DNA of 64,000 bases. It comes from Spongiimicrobium salis (GTDB taxonomy: Bacteria > Bacteroidota > Bacteroidia > Flavobacteriales > Flavobacteriaceae). The position numbers and the translations under genes are program-made. This document shows positions 44,393-54,800 of this stretch, piece after piece. The notes beneath the pieces were generated by a model, which saw only the letters and a list, made by a program, of their open reading frames with translations, was not told where the DNA came from and made no database searches. Each line of letters opens with the position of its first letter. Within the stretch, counting starts at the first letter, position 1. The DNA lies in NCBI RefSeq assembly GCF_043678055.1, contig NZ_JBHEQA010000005.1, positions 124,001 to 188,000 of the forward strand, written 5' to 3'.

Positions 44393-45199
44393 TTATAGAT
44401 TTAATGTTCCTTCCAACACAATCTTAGCTGTGCCGGAAATGATTAAGGTGGTATCGTCTTTCAGTTCCACATCCATAAAACCTGTTCTTTCAGAACATTG
44501 AAACGATTTCATTTTGCTTTTATGGAGTCTTTTGGCCCAATATGGAGCCAGAAAAGTGTGCGTTGCCCCCGTAACCGGGTCTTCTGGGGTGCCACTCCAG
44601 GGCCAGAAATATCTTGACTCAAAATCATATTCTTTTTGATCCGATTTTGTAGTGACCAAAACCCCATTTAAAGCATCATGAGAACGTACCAGCGCCTCAA
44701 AATTGGGTGTCATATTCCGTAATACTTGATTATCGCTAATTTCAAGTAATAGTATTTTGGTTTCTTTGTTGTATGCACTATGCAAAATTTCCGATAGGCC
44801 TAAGGCTCGCAATAAGCTTTTTGAAGCAAGCATCGGCACTGTGGTATATATGGGAAATAGCATTTTGATTTTATCCGCTTTTTTTTCAATCTTTAGATCA
44901 AGATGCTGAATATTGGTGAAATGGATATGATCTATACTACTATTTTTTTCAAAAAGTATTTTAGCGGCAGCCAAGGTAGCGTGTCCGCAAAGTGGAATTT
45001 CCATTTTAGGGGAAAAAAAGCGAATGCTAAAGGTGTTTTCCTGACCAGTAGCCTTTATAAAAGCGGTTTCGGATAAACCCAATTCTTGCGCAATAGCAAG
45101 CATTTGTTCGTCAGTAATCGCACGTTTCAAGATACAAACGCCTGCAGGGTTACCCTTAAAAAGAGTGTCGGTAAAGGAATCTACAAGATAGGTTTCCAT
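44393..45199 (-). CDS. PhzF-family isomerase/epimerase
   Basis: 268 residues. The start METYLVDSFTDTLFKGNPAGV and the block LGLSETAFI, together with FSPKMEIPLCGHATLAAA and TGATHTFLAPYW, are the PhzF/diaminopimelate-epimerase fold. The catalytic Glu is in LSETAF. The family covers phenazine isomerase, trans-3-hydroxy-proline-like isomerases and many of unknown substrate; no other phenazine genes occur here, so that pathway is not implied. The downstream helicase begins just 6 bases after the stop codon, in the same frame. Confidence 0.92.
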   Translation of the reverse strand: METYLVDSFTDTLFKGNPAGVCILKRAITDEQMLAIAQELGLSETAFIKATGQENTFSIRFFSPKMEIPLCGHATLAAAKILFEKNSSIDHIHFTNIQHLDLKIEKKADKIKMLFPIYTTVPMLASKSLLRALGLSEILHSAYNKETKILLLEISDNQVLRNMTPNFEALVRSHDALNGVLVTTKSDQKEYDFESRYFWPWSGTPEDPVTGATHTFLAPYWAKRLHKSKMKSFQCSERTGFMDVELKDDTTLIISGTAKIVLEGTLNL

Positions 45200-45307
45200 G
45201 GCAACTAGGGATCTTTAATTTCTGTCTAAGATACGCCTTATTGTAGTCTTCAGGTACTATGGAATATACTTTCTGCATACCAATGGCCTATCTTGGGGAA
45301 CCATCTA

Positions 45308-46381
45308 CTATTTTTCTTTTTGTGCCAGAGCAAATAAGTTGAATGTGGCAGGTGTCACATATTTATACGTCCCCGAAGTATTGGAAAGAAGCACGGTCAC
45401 TATCCCAAGGCTTGGAACAATAACCAATTGACTACAGGCTCCCGTTTGCTCCCCATTGTGACCTATAATGGCTCCTTCGTTAGGCTTGGGGTTGTACAAG
45501 AACCATCCAAAACCGTAAGCGTTGGCTTCTTTTTCCAGACTATGGTGTTCCCGCATAAGATCTAATGTGCTTTCTTGCACAAAGACATGGTTCAGAACAG
45601 CATTTCCAAATTTTAACATATCTCCAAGGGTAGAGTACATTCCTCCGCCAGGGATACGATTGCTCAGATTGTTTTCTTTGCCTTCTTTGGTCTTTCCCTT
45701 TCTATTTTGATGATACAGCCTGGAGCGATGATCTATTGTAGTTTCAAATTTTTCAACTCCGGTATGAGACATCCCGGCCTTGTCCCAGATATGCTGTTGC
45801 ATATATTCCTCGAAACTTAGACCAGATACGCGTTCAATAATAACACCTAGTACCGTATATCCATAAGTGGTATAATGGAACTGTGTTCCCGGTGTAAACT
45901 TAAGCTCCCTGTTCTTAAAGATATCCAAAGCTGCGGTCAAGTTGGGATAATTGATTTTGGTCTCAGCTTCCTTTCCGTCTTTATATCCTGAAATCCCCGA
46001 AGTATGGGATAATAAATGTCGGGTAGTTATCGGATTTGTTCCTTGCTTGGGATATTCTGGAATATAGGTTTGAATGGGGACATCAATAGCTATTAGATCT
46101 TGCTCCACCAATTGCATTACAGCTAGAGCAGTCATGGATTTTGCAATGGAAGCAATCCTTACTTTGGTCTCTAAAGTGAACTTTGTATTCGACTTTTTAT
46201 CAGCATAGCCAGCAGCAGATTGCCATATGATGCTATCATTAATGGAATAACCGGCTGAAGCTCCTACGATGTTATTTTTAGTAATAAGGCTGGTAAGGAG
46301 TTTCTGGGCTTCCGCATTCTGATTTTGAGAAAAGCTAAGGAATACATTTAATACAATGAGTAAAACCATATAATTTTTCAT
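45308..46381 (-). CDS. Secreted serine hydrolase, beta-lactamase class C fold
   Basis: 357 residues with a signal peptide (ending LSFSQ). The nucleophile motif SxxK is in IASIAKSMTALA, the tyrosine motif in FHYTTYGYTVLG, and the third motif is GHNGEQTGAC. This places it with esterase/DD-peptidase-like serine hydrolases; resistance function is not implied. The upstream gene on the same strand is a LytTR membrane regulator 61 bases away, so the two may form an operon. It is the third beta-lactamase-fold hydrolase in this window. Confidence 0.9.
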   Translation of the reverse strand: MKNYMVLLIVLNVFLSFSQNQNAEAQKLLTSLITKNNIVGASAGYSINDSIIWQSAAGYADKKSNTKFTLETKVRIASIAKSMTALAVMQLVEQDLIAIDVPIQTYIPEYPKQGTNPITTRHLLSHTSGISGYKDGKEAETKINYPNLTAALDIFKNRELKFTPGTQFHYTTYGYTVLGVIIERVSGLSFEEYMQQHIWDKAGMSHTGVEKFETTIDHRSRLYHQNRKGKTKEGKENNLSNRIPGGGMYSTLGDMLKFGNAVLNHVFVQESTLDLMREHHSLEKEANAYGFGWFLYNPKPNEGAIIGHNGEQTGACSQLVIVPSLGIVTVLLSNTSGTYKYVTPATFNLFALAQKEK

Positions 46382-46442
46382 ACCTCTTGGATGTTAAAAG
46401 TTTTCTCAAAAGTAAGCACATCCGATATTGAAACACCATGTT

Positions 46443-47234
46443 TTAAGGGGTTTGGGATAAACCCTTTGATTTTAGGGGTGAATGATCCAAGGCCAAGATT
46501 TCATGTTTGTAGTTTTTTGAAACTGGAACTTCCAATTGCGTCAATAGGATGGTATTTGCATCTTTCCAAGACATAAAATGAGTTGGGTTAATAAGATGCG
46601 AACGATGCACTTTGAGTAGGCTAGGATGCTGCAGATGTATTTTTTTTAAAGTGGTTCGCAATAATTTTTTATGAAGTACTTGGTGTATTAAATAGGCTAT
46701 TTCAACATAATTATCGGCACTGGAAATACAAATTAAATCGGATTCCTTGATATGCAAGATGTCAAATTTGTTCTCTCCGGTAAGTACAATTTTTCCCAAT
46801 TCCTGTTTTGAAGCGGTTCTATTTAGAAACCATCGGGCAAAAATGATAACCGGAAGTTGTACAAAAAAGATAGGATAATAGACTTGTAGTGTAAATTTTG
46901 CAAAATCATAATCCCCATTGATGATTGAAGATTTGTAATACGCATAACTACCAGCCAAGACAAGGAGGTTGAATAGTACAATAACCACAGCTTCCAATCC
47001 TATGGTCCAATGAGCATACTTTTTTAATAAGCCATTTTGAAATGGAATGACCATTAGGTAACCCAGTAGTGAAATTGCTCCGTATGGAGGTAGAATTTGT
47101 AGGCGTATTTCAAAAGGCAATTCGGCAATGTCAAAGGGAGCGATCAGTACTAAAAACACAACAAGCCATATTCCGGTAATCAAGCCAACGGCAATATGAT
47201 GTTTATATGAAGTATTTAGCTGCAATGACGGCAT
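46443..47234 (-). CDS. Membrane-bound LytTR transcriptional regulator
   Basis: 263 residues. Four transmembrane helices (about 10-130) precede a LytTR DNA-binding domain (about 150-255): FDILHIKESDLICISSADNY, then SLLKVHRSHLINPTHF. This LytTR-TM layout occurs widely in Bacteroidota as one-component regulators without a receiver domain. It lies just upstream of a serine hydrolase gene, which it could control. The first residues (SLQLNTSYKHHIAVG) lack a signal peptide; the N-terminus is predicted cytoplasmic. Confidence 0.88.
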   Translation of the reverse strand: MPSLQLNTSYKHHIAVGLITGIWLVVFLVLIAPFDIAELPFEIRLQILPPYGAISLLGYLMVIPFQNGLLKKYAHWTIGLEAVVIVLFNLLVLAGSYAYYKSSIINGDYDFAKFTLQVYYPIFFVQLPVIIFARWFLNRTASKQELGKIVLTGENKFDILHIKESDLICISSADNYVEIAYLIHQVLHKKLLRTTLKKIHLQHPSLLKVHRSHLINPTHFMSWKDANTILLTQLEVPVSKNYKHEILALDHSPLKSKGLSQTP

Positions 47235-47369
47235 TGGTGATACTTGATTCTTAGGGTACGTTTCATGATGGTCTCCGTAAATTTAAGATATCTTTTGTTA
47301 GTTTTGGTATCCTAAGATTAGCTCCAAGCGATTAAGGCATGAAGTAAACTTGCAAAATATAACTGAAAA

Positions 47370-48620
47370 CTATTCCACTTTATGGATAATGCCGTCCTTC
47401 ATCACAAATCGTACATTGCGCATAGCCGAAATATCTTTTATAGGATTTCCCTCTACCGCGATGATATCGGCTAAAAAACCTTTTTGGAGCTTTCCTAAGG
47501 TATCCAAATGAAATACTCGTGCATTCACAGCAGTCGCAGCTCGAAGTGCATCTAGGGAAGACATGCCATAGTCTACCATTAATTCCAATTCCCTATAATT
47601 TTCACCATGGGTAAAAACACCTACATCCCCACCAAAAACGATATCTACACCAGACTCTAAAGCCAATTTAAAAGAAGCTCTTTTATTTTTGATACGGCTA
47701 GGCATTGGATCAATCCCTTTTTTCCAACCCCCATATTGTGTAATGGCGTCGCCTGCTGCTAGGGTAGGACATAGGGCAACTCCTTTTTCCTTCATTAATT
47801 TAAATATTTCCAAGGTACCCCCGTCCCCGTGCTCTATGGTCTCTACACCACCATTTATGGCTCTTCGCATTCCTTCTGGAGTACTGGCATGGGCTACTAC
47901 ATACTTCCCGGCACTGGTAGCGGTTTCTACCATTTTATCAATTTCCTCCTGTAAAAAAGTAGGTTGGGAAGGAGCACCGCTGCTCCAGCGATAATCCGCA
48001 TAGATTTTTATAAAATCGGCCCCATTCCCCAATTGTCTTCTTACCGTTTTAATGACTTCGGGAACACCACTGGCCGGTTCGGCTCCTAAGGGTACTATTA
48101 CGCCATCGTGAAACCCCTTCGGACCATATGCTCCTGTGGCTACGATGGCTGGCCCTGCCACCAACATTCGAGGCCCTGGAATAATGCCGTCTTCAATGGT
48201 CTTTTTCAAATATACATCAGTATACCCCGCACCCTCGGCACCCAAGTCGCGCAAGGTAGTTACTCCTGCCATTAAGGAGTTTTTTACATGGACTGTAGCC
48301 CGTACTGCCCGTTCTACCGGAGATTCTTTTAAAACCTGATCGTTCCAATTGGCTTCGTTATAGGGATGCAACAATACGTGCGAATGTCCTTCAATAAGTC
48401 CGGGCATAAGTGTTGTTCCTTTTAAAATAATTTCTTTGGTCCTCCTAGGGGTTTTGATACTTGCTATAGGGCCAACGGCACTAATCTGGTTTCCTTCAAC
48501 TAAAACGGCCCAATCCTCATGTAGTTCCATGCCATCGAAAACACGATCCGGCCGCAGCAAGGTTTGGGCAGTTCCTATGGAAAAAACGCATAAAGCAAAA
48601 ATGGTCAATACAGTTCTCAT
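47370..48620 (-). CDS. Secreted amidohydrolase (imidazolonepropionase-like), copy 2
   Basis: 416 residues with a signal peptide (ending IGTAQ). Metal ligands of the amidohydrolase barrel: GHSH in MPGLIEGHSHVLL, bridging Lys in FIKIYADYRW, His in VVAHAST, His in TIEHGDG, and Asp in FGGDVGVF. Relatives include Xaa-Pro dipeptidases and aryl amidases such as those on organophosphate or dipeptide substrates. It is part of a same-strand run with the amidase (48675), amidohydrolase (50224) and propeller-amidohydrolase (51868), gaps 54, 10 and 234 bases. Confidence 0.92.
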   Translation of the reverse strand: MRTVLTIFALCVFSIGTAQTLLRPDRVFDGMELHEDWAVLVEGNQISAVGPIASIKTPRRTKEIILKGTTLMPGLIEGHSHVLLHPYNEANWNDQVLKESPVERAVRATVHVKNSLMAGVTTLRDLGAEGAGYTDVYLKKTIEDGIIPGPRMLVAGPAIVATGAYGPKGFHDGVIVPLGAEPASGVPEVIKTVRRQLGNGADFIKIYADYRWSSGAPSQPTFLQEEIDKMVETATSAGKYVVAHASTPEGMRRAINGGVETIEHGDGGTLEIFKLMKEKGVALCPTLAAGDAITQYGGWKKGIDPMPSRIKNKRASFKLALESGVDIVFGGDVGVFTHGENYRELELMVDYGMSSLDALRAATAVNARVFHLDTLGKLQKGFLADIIAVEGNPIKDISAMRNVRFVMKDGIIHKVE

Positions 48621-48674
48621 CAGTTTTTATTTCTAGTTTCTATTTTATTTTTTTGCAAACTACTATTCTTTGGA

Positions 48675-50213
48675 TTAGATATCGGGTTGTTTTCTATGTT
48701 GGGTTCCCTGCTCATAGGCATAGGTTAATTTAATAAGCGTGGGTTCACTGAACATGCGTCCTAAAAATTGGAGGCCGGCAGGAAGGTTTCCTGAAGTGAA
48801 ACCCATGGGCACACTAAAGGCTGGTTGCCCCGTATGAGGCGCAATGATCTGACTATTATCGCCTTTATATTCCTCCCTAAAATGAGCAATCCTTGCTGGT
48901 TTATTGTTCCAAGAAGGGTATACAATGGCATCTAACTGTAATTTGTCCATAGTGTTTTCAATAGCTTCTCTCAAAGCAATGCTTTTTGCATCTTCATACA
49001 GATTACCACAAGGCACCTCTACTTTTCCCGGGCGTTCATATTTGGCATCTTTAAAATAGGCAAGACCTTCTTCGGCATAGGGAGATGTGGTACCTATGCG
49101 AATGACATCCTCAATAGAAGAGAGCGTATCATTTTTTACAAATTCAGCAAGATAAGCTTCCAGGTCTTCCCGGAAAACATCGCACCATTGATTGCGCCGG
49201 AGGGCATCAAAATTTGGGATTTTAATGCTATCCAGTACCGTGGCTCCCATTGCTCCCAGATCTGCCAAAGCGGTATTAAAAAGTGTAGTGATCTCAGGAT
49301 CTGGATCCACATCGCTCAATTCCCGTAACACCCCGATCCTAGCATTTTTAAGTCCATTGGCGTCCAAAAATTGGGTATAATCTTCCTGCCTCTTTCCCTT
49401 GCCATAGGCCGTAATGGTATCTTTACTATCGTATTGGGCAATTACCGAAAGTACTTTGGTGGCATCTTCTACCGTTCTGCACATGGGACCGCCAATGTCA
49501 TTTCTTAAATATAGGGGTACAATGCCTGCTCGGCTGGTTAATCCCATGGTAGAGCGAAAGCCTACCAGAGCATTGTGGGAAGAAGGACCACGAATGGAAT
49601 TTCCCGTATCAGAACCCAAACCAATAGTACCAAAATTTGCCGCTATGGCCGCTCCCGTACCTCCGCTAGATCCTGCAGGAACATGTGCGGTATTGTATGG
49701 ATTATGTGTGGTGCCGGCCGTTGAGCTATAGGTGTGCATGGCACTAAAGGCCCATTCGGCCATATTGGATTTGGCAACAATTATGGCACCGGCATCCAGA
49801 AGTTGCTGTACCATAGTCGCATTGCTCTCGGGAATAAAATTCTTTAGCGCCAGAGCCCCGGCAGTAGTGGGCATGCCTTTGGTATTGAAATTATCCTTTA
49901 CGATCAAAGGAATACCGTGTAGTGGCTTTAAAATACCGGTTTCTTTATAGATTTTATCCAATTTCCGAGCTTCGGATAAAGCTTCCGGATTAATGAAAGT
50001 AATAGCATTTAGACTACTATCTTTCCTTGTCATGCGATCTATATAAGCCTGAACCAGGGCCTCGGATGTATACGCTCCGGAACTATAAGCCTCATGAATT
50101 TGGGCAATGGTCAATTCCTGTAGATCAATAGGAGTGGAAGTAGGGTTATCTTTTATTTCGGTTTTACAGGAGGACCATAAGATGAGCCCCAATATAAAAA
50201 TGACTTTTTTCAT
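48675..50213 (-). CDS. Amidase signature family lipoprotein
   Basis: 512 residues. The signal peptide ends in the lipobox WSSC. The Ser-cisSer-Lys triad is visible: Lys106 in LIVKDNF, cis-Ser in PAGSSGGTGAA (182-183) and nucleophile Ser206 in SDTGNSIRGP, where the usual GGSIR reads GNSIR. It hydrolyses carboxamides to acid and ammonia and is likely periplasmic. It sits 10 bases from the downstream end of amidohydrolase 50224, which precedes it on the minus strand, suggesting coupled amide-bond cleavage of a common substrate class. Confidence 0.92.
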   Translation of the reverse strand: MKKVIFILGLILWSSCKTEIKDNPTSTPIDLQELTIAQIHEAYSSGAYTSEALVQAYIDRMTRKDSSLNAITFINPEALSEARKLDKIYKETGILKPLHGIPLIVKDNFNTKGMPTTAGALALKNFIPESNATMVQQLLDAGAIIVAKSNMAEWAFSAMHTYSSTAGTTHNPYNTAHVPAGSSGGTGAAIAANFGTIGLGSDTGNSIRGPSSHNALVGFRSTMGLTSRAGIVPLYLRNDIGGPMCRTVEDATKVLSVIAQYDSKDTITAYGKGKRQEDYTQFLDANGLKNARIGVLRELSDVDPDPEITTLFNTALADLGAMGATVLDSIKIPNFDALRRNQWCDVFREDLEAYLAEFVKNDTLSSIEDVIRIGTTSPYAEEGLAYFKDAKYERPGKVEVPCGNLYEDAKSIALREAIENTMDKLQLDAIVYPSWNNKPARIAHFREEYKGDNSQIIAPHTGQPAFSVPMGFTSGNLPAGLQFLGRMFSEPTLIKLTYAYEQGTQHRKQPDI

Positions 50214-50223
50214 AATACCAATT

Positions 50224-51633
50224 TTAATGTACGATTGCGCTTTCCAATAAGGCCTTTAGTTTTTTAATATCCTGTACCCTCTTCCCTTGAATAACATACG
50301 CAATGCGTTGCGTATTGGTAATATCCGTTAAGGGGTTGGCCTGTAAAAGTACCAAATCGGCAATTTTTCCATGAGCGATGCTGCCATAATCTTTTTGTTT
50401 ATTGAAGAAGCGAGATCCATTATAGGCTGAAGCCTGTAGCGCCTTCAAGGGCGTTATCCCCGCATTCACCATGGCTTCCATTTCCTTGTGAAGGGATATC
50501 CCGGGATAGGTATAGGAATTAAAAGCGCCGCTGTCCGAGCCTGCTAAAAGGGAGACGTCCGCATCGCTAAGGGATTTTGCCAGTCGACCAAAGAAAGCAT
50601 CCAGGGCTTTTTTATCACTACGTGCTTTTTCCGAAGAATTCAAGGCCCGATCGATCCGGCCTTGATAGGTGGCAATAATGCCTTTTCCCATAAATTTTAA
50701 ATAAGGGTCGTTCGCATGATCCACTTCATCCAAATAACTCAGGGTTGCTCCGATATGTAAGGTGGGAACCACAAAGACATTCTTTTGTTTTAAGTAGGCA
50801 AAAGTATTTTTAGCGGTGGCGGCATCATAGCTTTCCATAAGCGCTGGCATGGCCTGCCAAAAACCAATTTCTTTACGAATCAATTGCTGGGTTACTTCCT
50901 TTTCAATGGGAGAACATCCCTTCATGATGTAGTACAGGTGTTCAATAGCATCAATACCTGCATCTACAGTTTCTTCCAAGGTCACGGTAAATGGCATATG
51001 ACCCGAGGTCAACAAACCTCTTTTTTCAGCCGCTTGGATCGTTGAAATATAATGTTCGCCAGAAATTCTACTGTCGTATAACTTGACAAAATCCACATTT
51101 AACTGCTCCAAAGAATCCAGAGCATTGGCAATTTCGGTTTCATTGGAAACCTCCAAAGAGCCAGCCCAAGTTGGGTTGGGGCCATCAATTTTAGGACCAG
51201 AAGTAAATATGGTAGGTCCAACAAGCTCGCCATGGTCCATTTCTTCCTGCCATGCCATAACAGCAGAGGTTAAGTCGCCACCCGCATCCCTAACCGTGGT
51301 GACACCATTGGCAATAAAGAGTTTAAGGAAATTTTTATTATTGGCTATTAAACTATCCCCACCTCTAAAATGTACATGATTATCCCAAAAGCCCGGTACA
51401 AGATACATTCCCTCGGCATTGATTTTCTGTGTTGCCGAATAGGAAGTAAAACTTGCCGCCGGAAGGACTTTGGCAATGGCTCCGTTGGAAATAAACACAT
51501 CCTGTTTTTCTATGGCGCCCGAGGCGAGGTCTATAGTATTGCCATTATAGATGACCACATCATAATGCTCTTTTTTTTCAGAAGTGCAAGCCCCCAAAGA
51601 GAAAGCGATCATACACAAAAGAAAGTACTTCAT
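50224..51633 (-). CDS. Amidohydrolase lipoprotein, copy 3
   Basis: 469 residues. The lipobox is SLGAC, so membrane-anchored in the periplasm. Ligand motifs: NHVH in VPGFWDNHVHF, bridging Lys in FVKLYDSR, His in TSGHMPF, His in AIEHLYY, and Asp in LAGSDSGAF. It belongs to the same superfamily as the other three in this window. The stop is 10 bases before the amidase, so the two genes are likely co-transcribed. Confidence 0.92.
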   Translation of the reverse strand: MKYFLLCMIAFSLGACTSEKKEHYDVVIYNGNTIDLASGAIEKQDVFISNGAIAKVLPAASFTSYSATQKINAEGMYLVPGFWDNHVHFRGGDSLIANNKNFLKLFIANGVTTVRDAGGDLTSAVMAWQEEMDHGELVGPTIFTSGPKIDGPNPTWAGSLEVSNETEIANALDSLEQLNVDFVKLYDSRISGEHYISTIQAAEKRGLLTSGHMPFTVTLEETVDAGIDAIEHLYYIMKGCSPIEKEVTQQLIRKEIGFWQAMPALMESYDAATAKNTFAYLKQKNVFVVPTLHIGATLSYLDEVDHANDPYLKFMGKGIIATYQGRIDRALNSSEKARSDKKALDAFFGRLAKSLSDADVSLLAGSDSGAFNSYTYPGISLHKEMEAMVNAGITPLKALQASAYNGSRFFNKQKDYGSIAHGKIADLVLLQANPLTDITNTQRIAYVIQGKRVQDIKKLKALLESAIVH

Positions 51634-51867
51634 AATATGAAATTTAGGAGAGCCCTAAAATAGGGATAAATTAGGGATTACAGCCTTTTCCATCTCCTAT
51701 AAATCGGTTCAAATAAAATCTGTTTACATACAAACTGCCCTTTTGGAAATCAAGATGACGCTAAGAAGGCAATTTTCCGATTTCTATCTGCCTTACCAAA
51801 GGTTCAGTATTGCCAAAATATGCCCTAATAAGGCAAATTTTAATAAGGAGTCTTTAAGACCGATCCA

Positions 51868-54800
51868 TTAGTCATGATGACCTATGTGACACCCGCATCC
51901 GGGACGTGTGAAACTCTGTGCAGTTTCATGCCAAGGGAAGGCCTGATTTTGCTTTGTGTTTTCCCACCAAAACTGCGTGCGGGTTTTTGAGGAATTTCCT
52001 ATTTCATTCATCGTTTCCGTATCATAAAGGCGACCATTGACCATGGTATAGCGTACGGTTTCCGTATTTCGAATTTCTTCCAAAGGGTTTTTGTCCAAAA
52101 CAATAAGATCGGCCAGTTTCCCTTCTTTAAGAGAACCAATATCGTTCCCGGCTCCAATATAGGTAGCGCCATTTATCGTAGCAGCCTGTAAGGCCTGCAT
52201 ATTGGTCATTCCTCCTTGTTGCAACATCCAAAGTTCCCAATGGGCTCCAAGGCCCTGTAACTGCCCATGCGCCCCTAGATTTACTTTTACACCTGTATTG
52301 GCAAGGGAAGTCGTGGTTTTGGATACTAAAATATGTCCATTTTCATACTCTTCATCGGGTACCATGGTACGATGTCTGGATCTTGCATCTACAATGGCGC
52401 GAGGCGTATATTTCAATAAGCGTTCATTTTCCCATACATTGTCTTTTTGATAGAAAAAGTATTCTCCGTTCAATCCTCCGTAATTTACAATAAGGGTAGG
52501 GGTATATCCTGAATTGCTATTGCTCCAAAGCTCATGAACATCCTTATATACCGGAGCTACTGGAATATTGTGTTCAATACCCGTATGCCCATCCATAATC
52601 ATAGACATATTTGTATAGAATGTAGATCCCCCTTCTGGGACAACATTGATGCCTAGCTCACGCGCTGCCTGCATTACCTGTTGACGTTGCTCTCTTCGGG
52701 GTTGATTATAACTTTTTACAGAATGGGCGCCAAAAGCTTTGGTCCTTCGGATAGAAGATCGTGCATCTTCCAAATTATTGATCACGGCTTTAAAATCGCC
52801 ATCGGCACCATAAAGGATAAATCCTGTAGAATATAGCCTGGGACCTACCATATCGCCACTCTTGATCATTTCGGAAATTGCAAAAACAGTTTCTGTATTC
52901 GCTGAAGGATCATGGGAGGTGGTTACTCCAAAAGCTAAATTGGCGTACAATTGCCAATGCTTTTGTGTTGTTAGTCCATATCTAAATGCTCCTACATGGG
53001 CATGGGCATCTACAATTCCCGGCATTATGGTTTTTCCGGAAACATCATAGATTTTAGCGTCTTTAGGGATGGTAATATTTGTAGTTTTTCCAATTTTTTC
53101 AATACGGTTTCCATGAATGATAATTGTTCCGTTCTCTATGACTGCATCATTTTCCATAGTAATGATGCGGGCATTGGTAAAGGCAATTCTGCCTTTAGGG
53201 GTATCTGTCTTTACGGCGAGACCAATTTTTATTCCCTTGGTCGTAATTTCCGGGGTTTTTTGGGGAGATCCGGGAAGAAAAGTAAATCGATCTTTTATGG
53301 CATTTGTGAAATATTCATCCCCCAAGGTCCAGAAAACTTTAGTATTGTCCGGAGCCCAGTGTAAATTAATACCGGCATCTTTGGAAATTTGTGCTACCGG
53401 AACTATTTTGGAATTGGGGTCCAAGTTCACCGTTTTTCCATTTAACACTAAAGGTGCTATATAGGCTTTATGTAAATTGGTGAAGGCGATCCATTTATTA
53501 TCGGGACTAGGCACCAATCTATTGGCATATTTAGAGCTAATATGGGTTCTTTTATCTTGTCCATTTAAATCTACCGTTGCCAATGTTTTCGTAAGATTCC
53601 CAAAATAAGTGCCTCCAGTTTGATAAAAAATGCGTTTTCCATCTTGGGTAAACATGGGATATTCTCCTTCTCCAGTGACCCATTTGTTGTTTTTTCCTGT
53701 GGCGGACATGGTGTAAATACCTGTATTTTTGGTAAATACCCTCCCTTGATCATTGTTTCCACCTTCTTTTCTATATGCGATCATGGTATCTGTACTATTG
53801 TAGGCAGGGGTTCTGTAGATGCCTTTTTCTGAAGTCAATTGGGTTGCCGAACCTCCTTTGGTGGGAATGGTACGGATACTCCCCAAAGATTCGTCGTTCC
53901 AAGTGACATAAACAATGGTTTTTCCATCGGACGAAAAACTAGGTTCAAATTCGAAATCCTCGCTCTTTGTCAATCTTTTTGGTTTCCCATTAGGAAGTCG
54001 TTTACTCCATAAATGCCCCAGAGCACTAAATGCCAGGGTTTTCCCATCAGGGGATGTCACTGCATGACGAATAACCTTAGCCTCGAATTCCTTAGGAGAG
54101 GCTGGATTATTAAAATGTACGGTTTCAGCTATTTTAATATTGGCATCCACCGTAAATGGAATTTGTTGTACCGTTAAACTTTGAATATCAATACTGTTGA
54201 TTTTTCCTCCAGACCAAAAAACAATACGCTTGTTATCGGGCATCCAACTAAAACCGGGATACACTCCAAAAATAGCCCAAGCTGTCTGCTGGTCTTTGTT
54301 CAAGGCATCGTAAAGAGGCCACTCTTCCCCAGTTTCTAAATCATGGATGTACAACACAGATTTCGTACGAACTCTTTTGATGAAGGCCAATTTTTTCCCG
54401 TCTCTGGACACTTGTGGACGTGCAGCCCCACCAGGACCCCCTGTAATGGTTATGGTTTTTCCTGTTTCAAGATCATAACGTTTTATCACATAAATTTGTT
54501 TGTTGGCATCCTTATTATATTGGAAAGCTCCTCCGGGGTATACGTCCTCACTGTAATATACGTATTTCCCATCGGGAGAAACTACGGGCTCATTGACATC
54601 TTGTTGATCATTTTTTCTTTTGGTCAATTGAATACCACTGCCTCCGGTGATATGGTATTGCCAAATCTCACCTGCTCCAAGAGAGCGTCCTGAAGTAAAA
54701 TGCTTTCTAGCCACAACATAATCACCATTGGGCATCCAGGCCGGATTATTGAGTAATCTAAAATTTTCTTTGGTAAGGATTTTAGCTTCGCTACCGTCAC

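Noticed and set aside
44393..45199. Phenazine biosynthesis
   Set aside because: PhzF-fold proteins are widespread with many substrates, and no other phz genes occur in the window.
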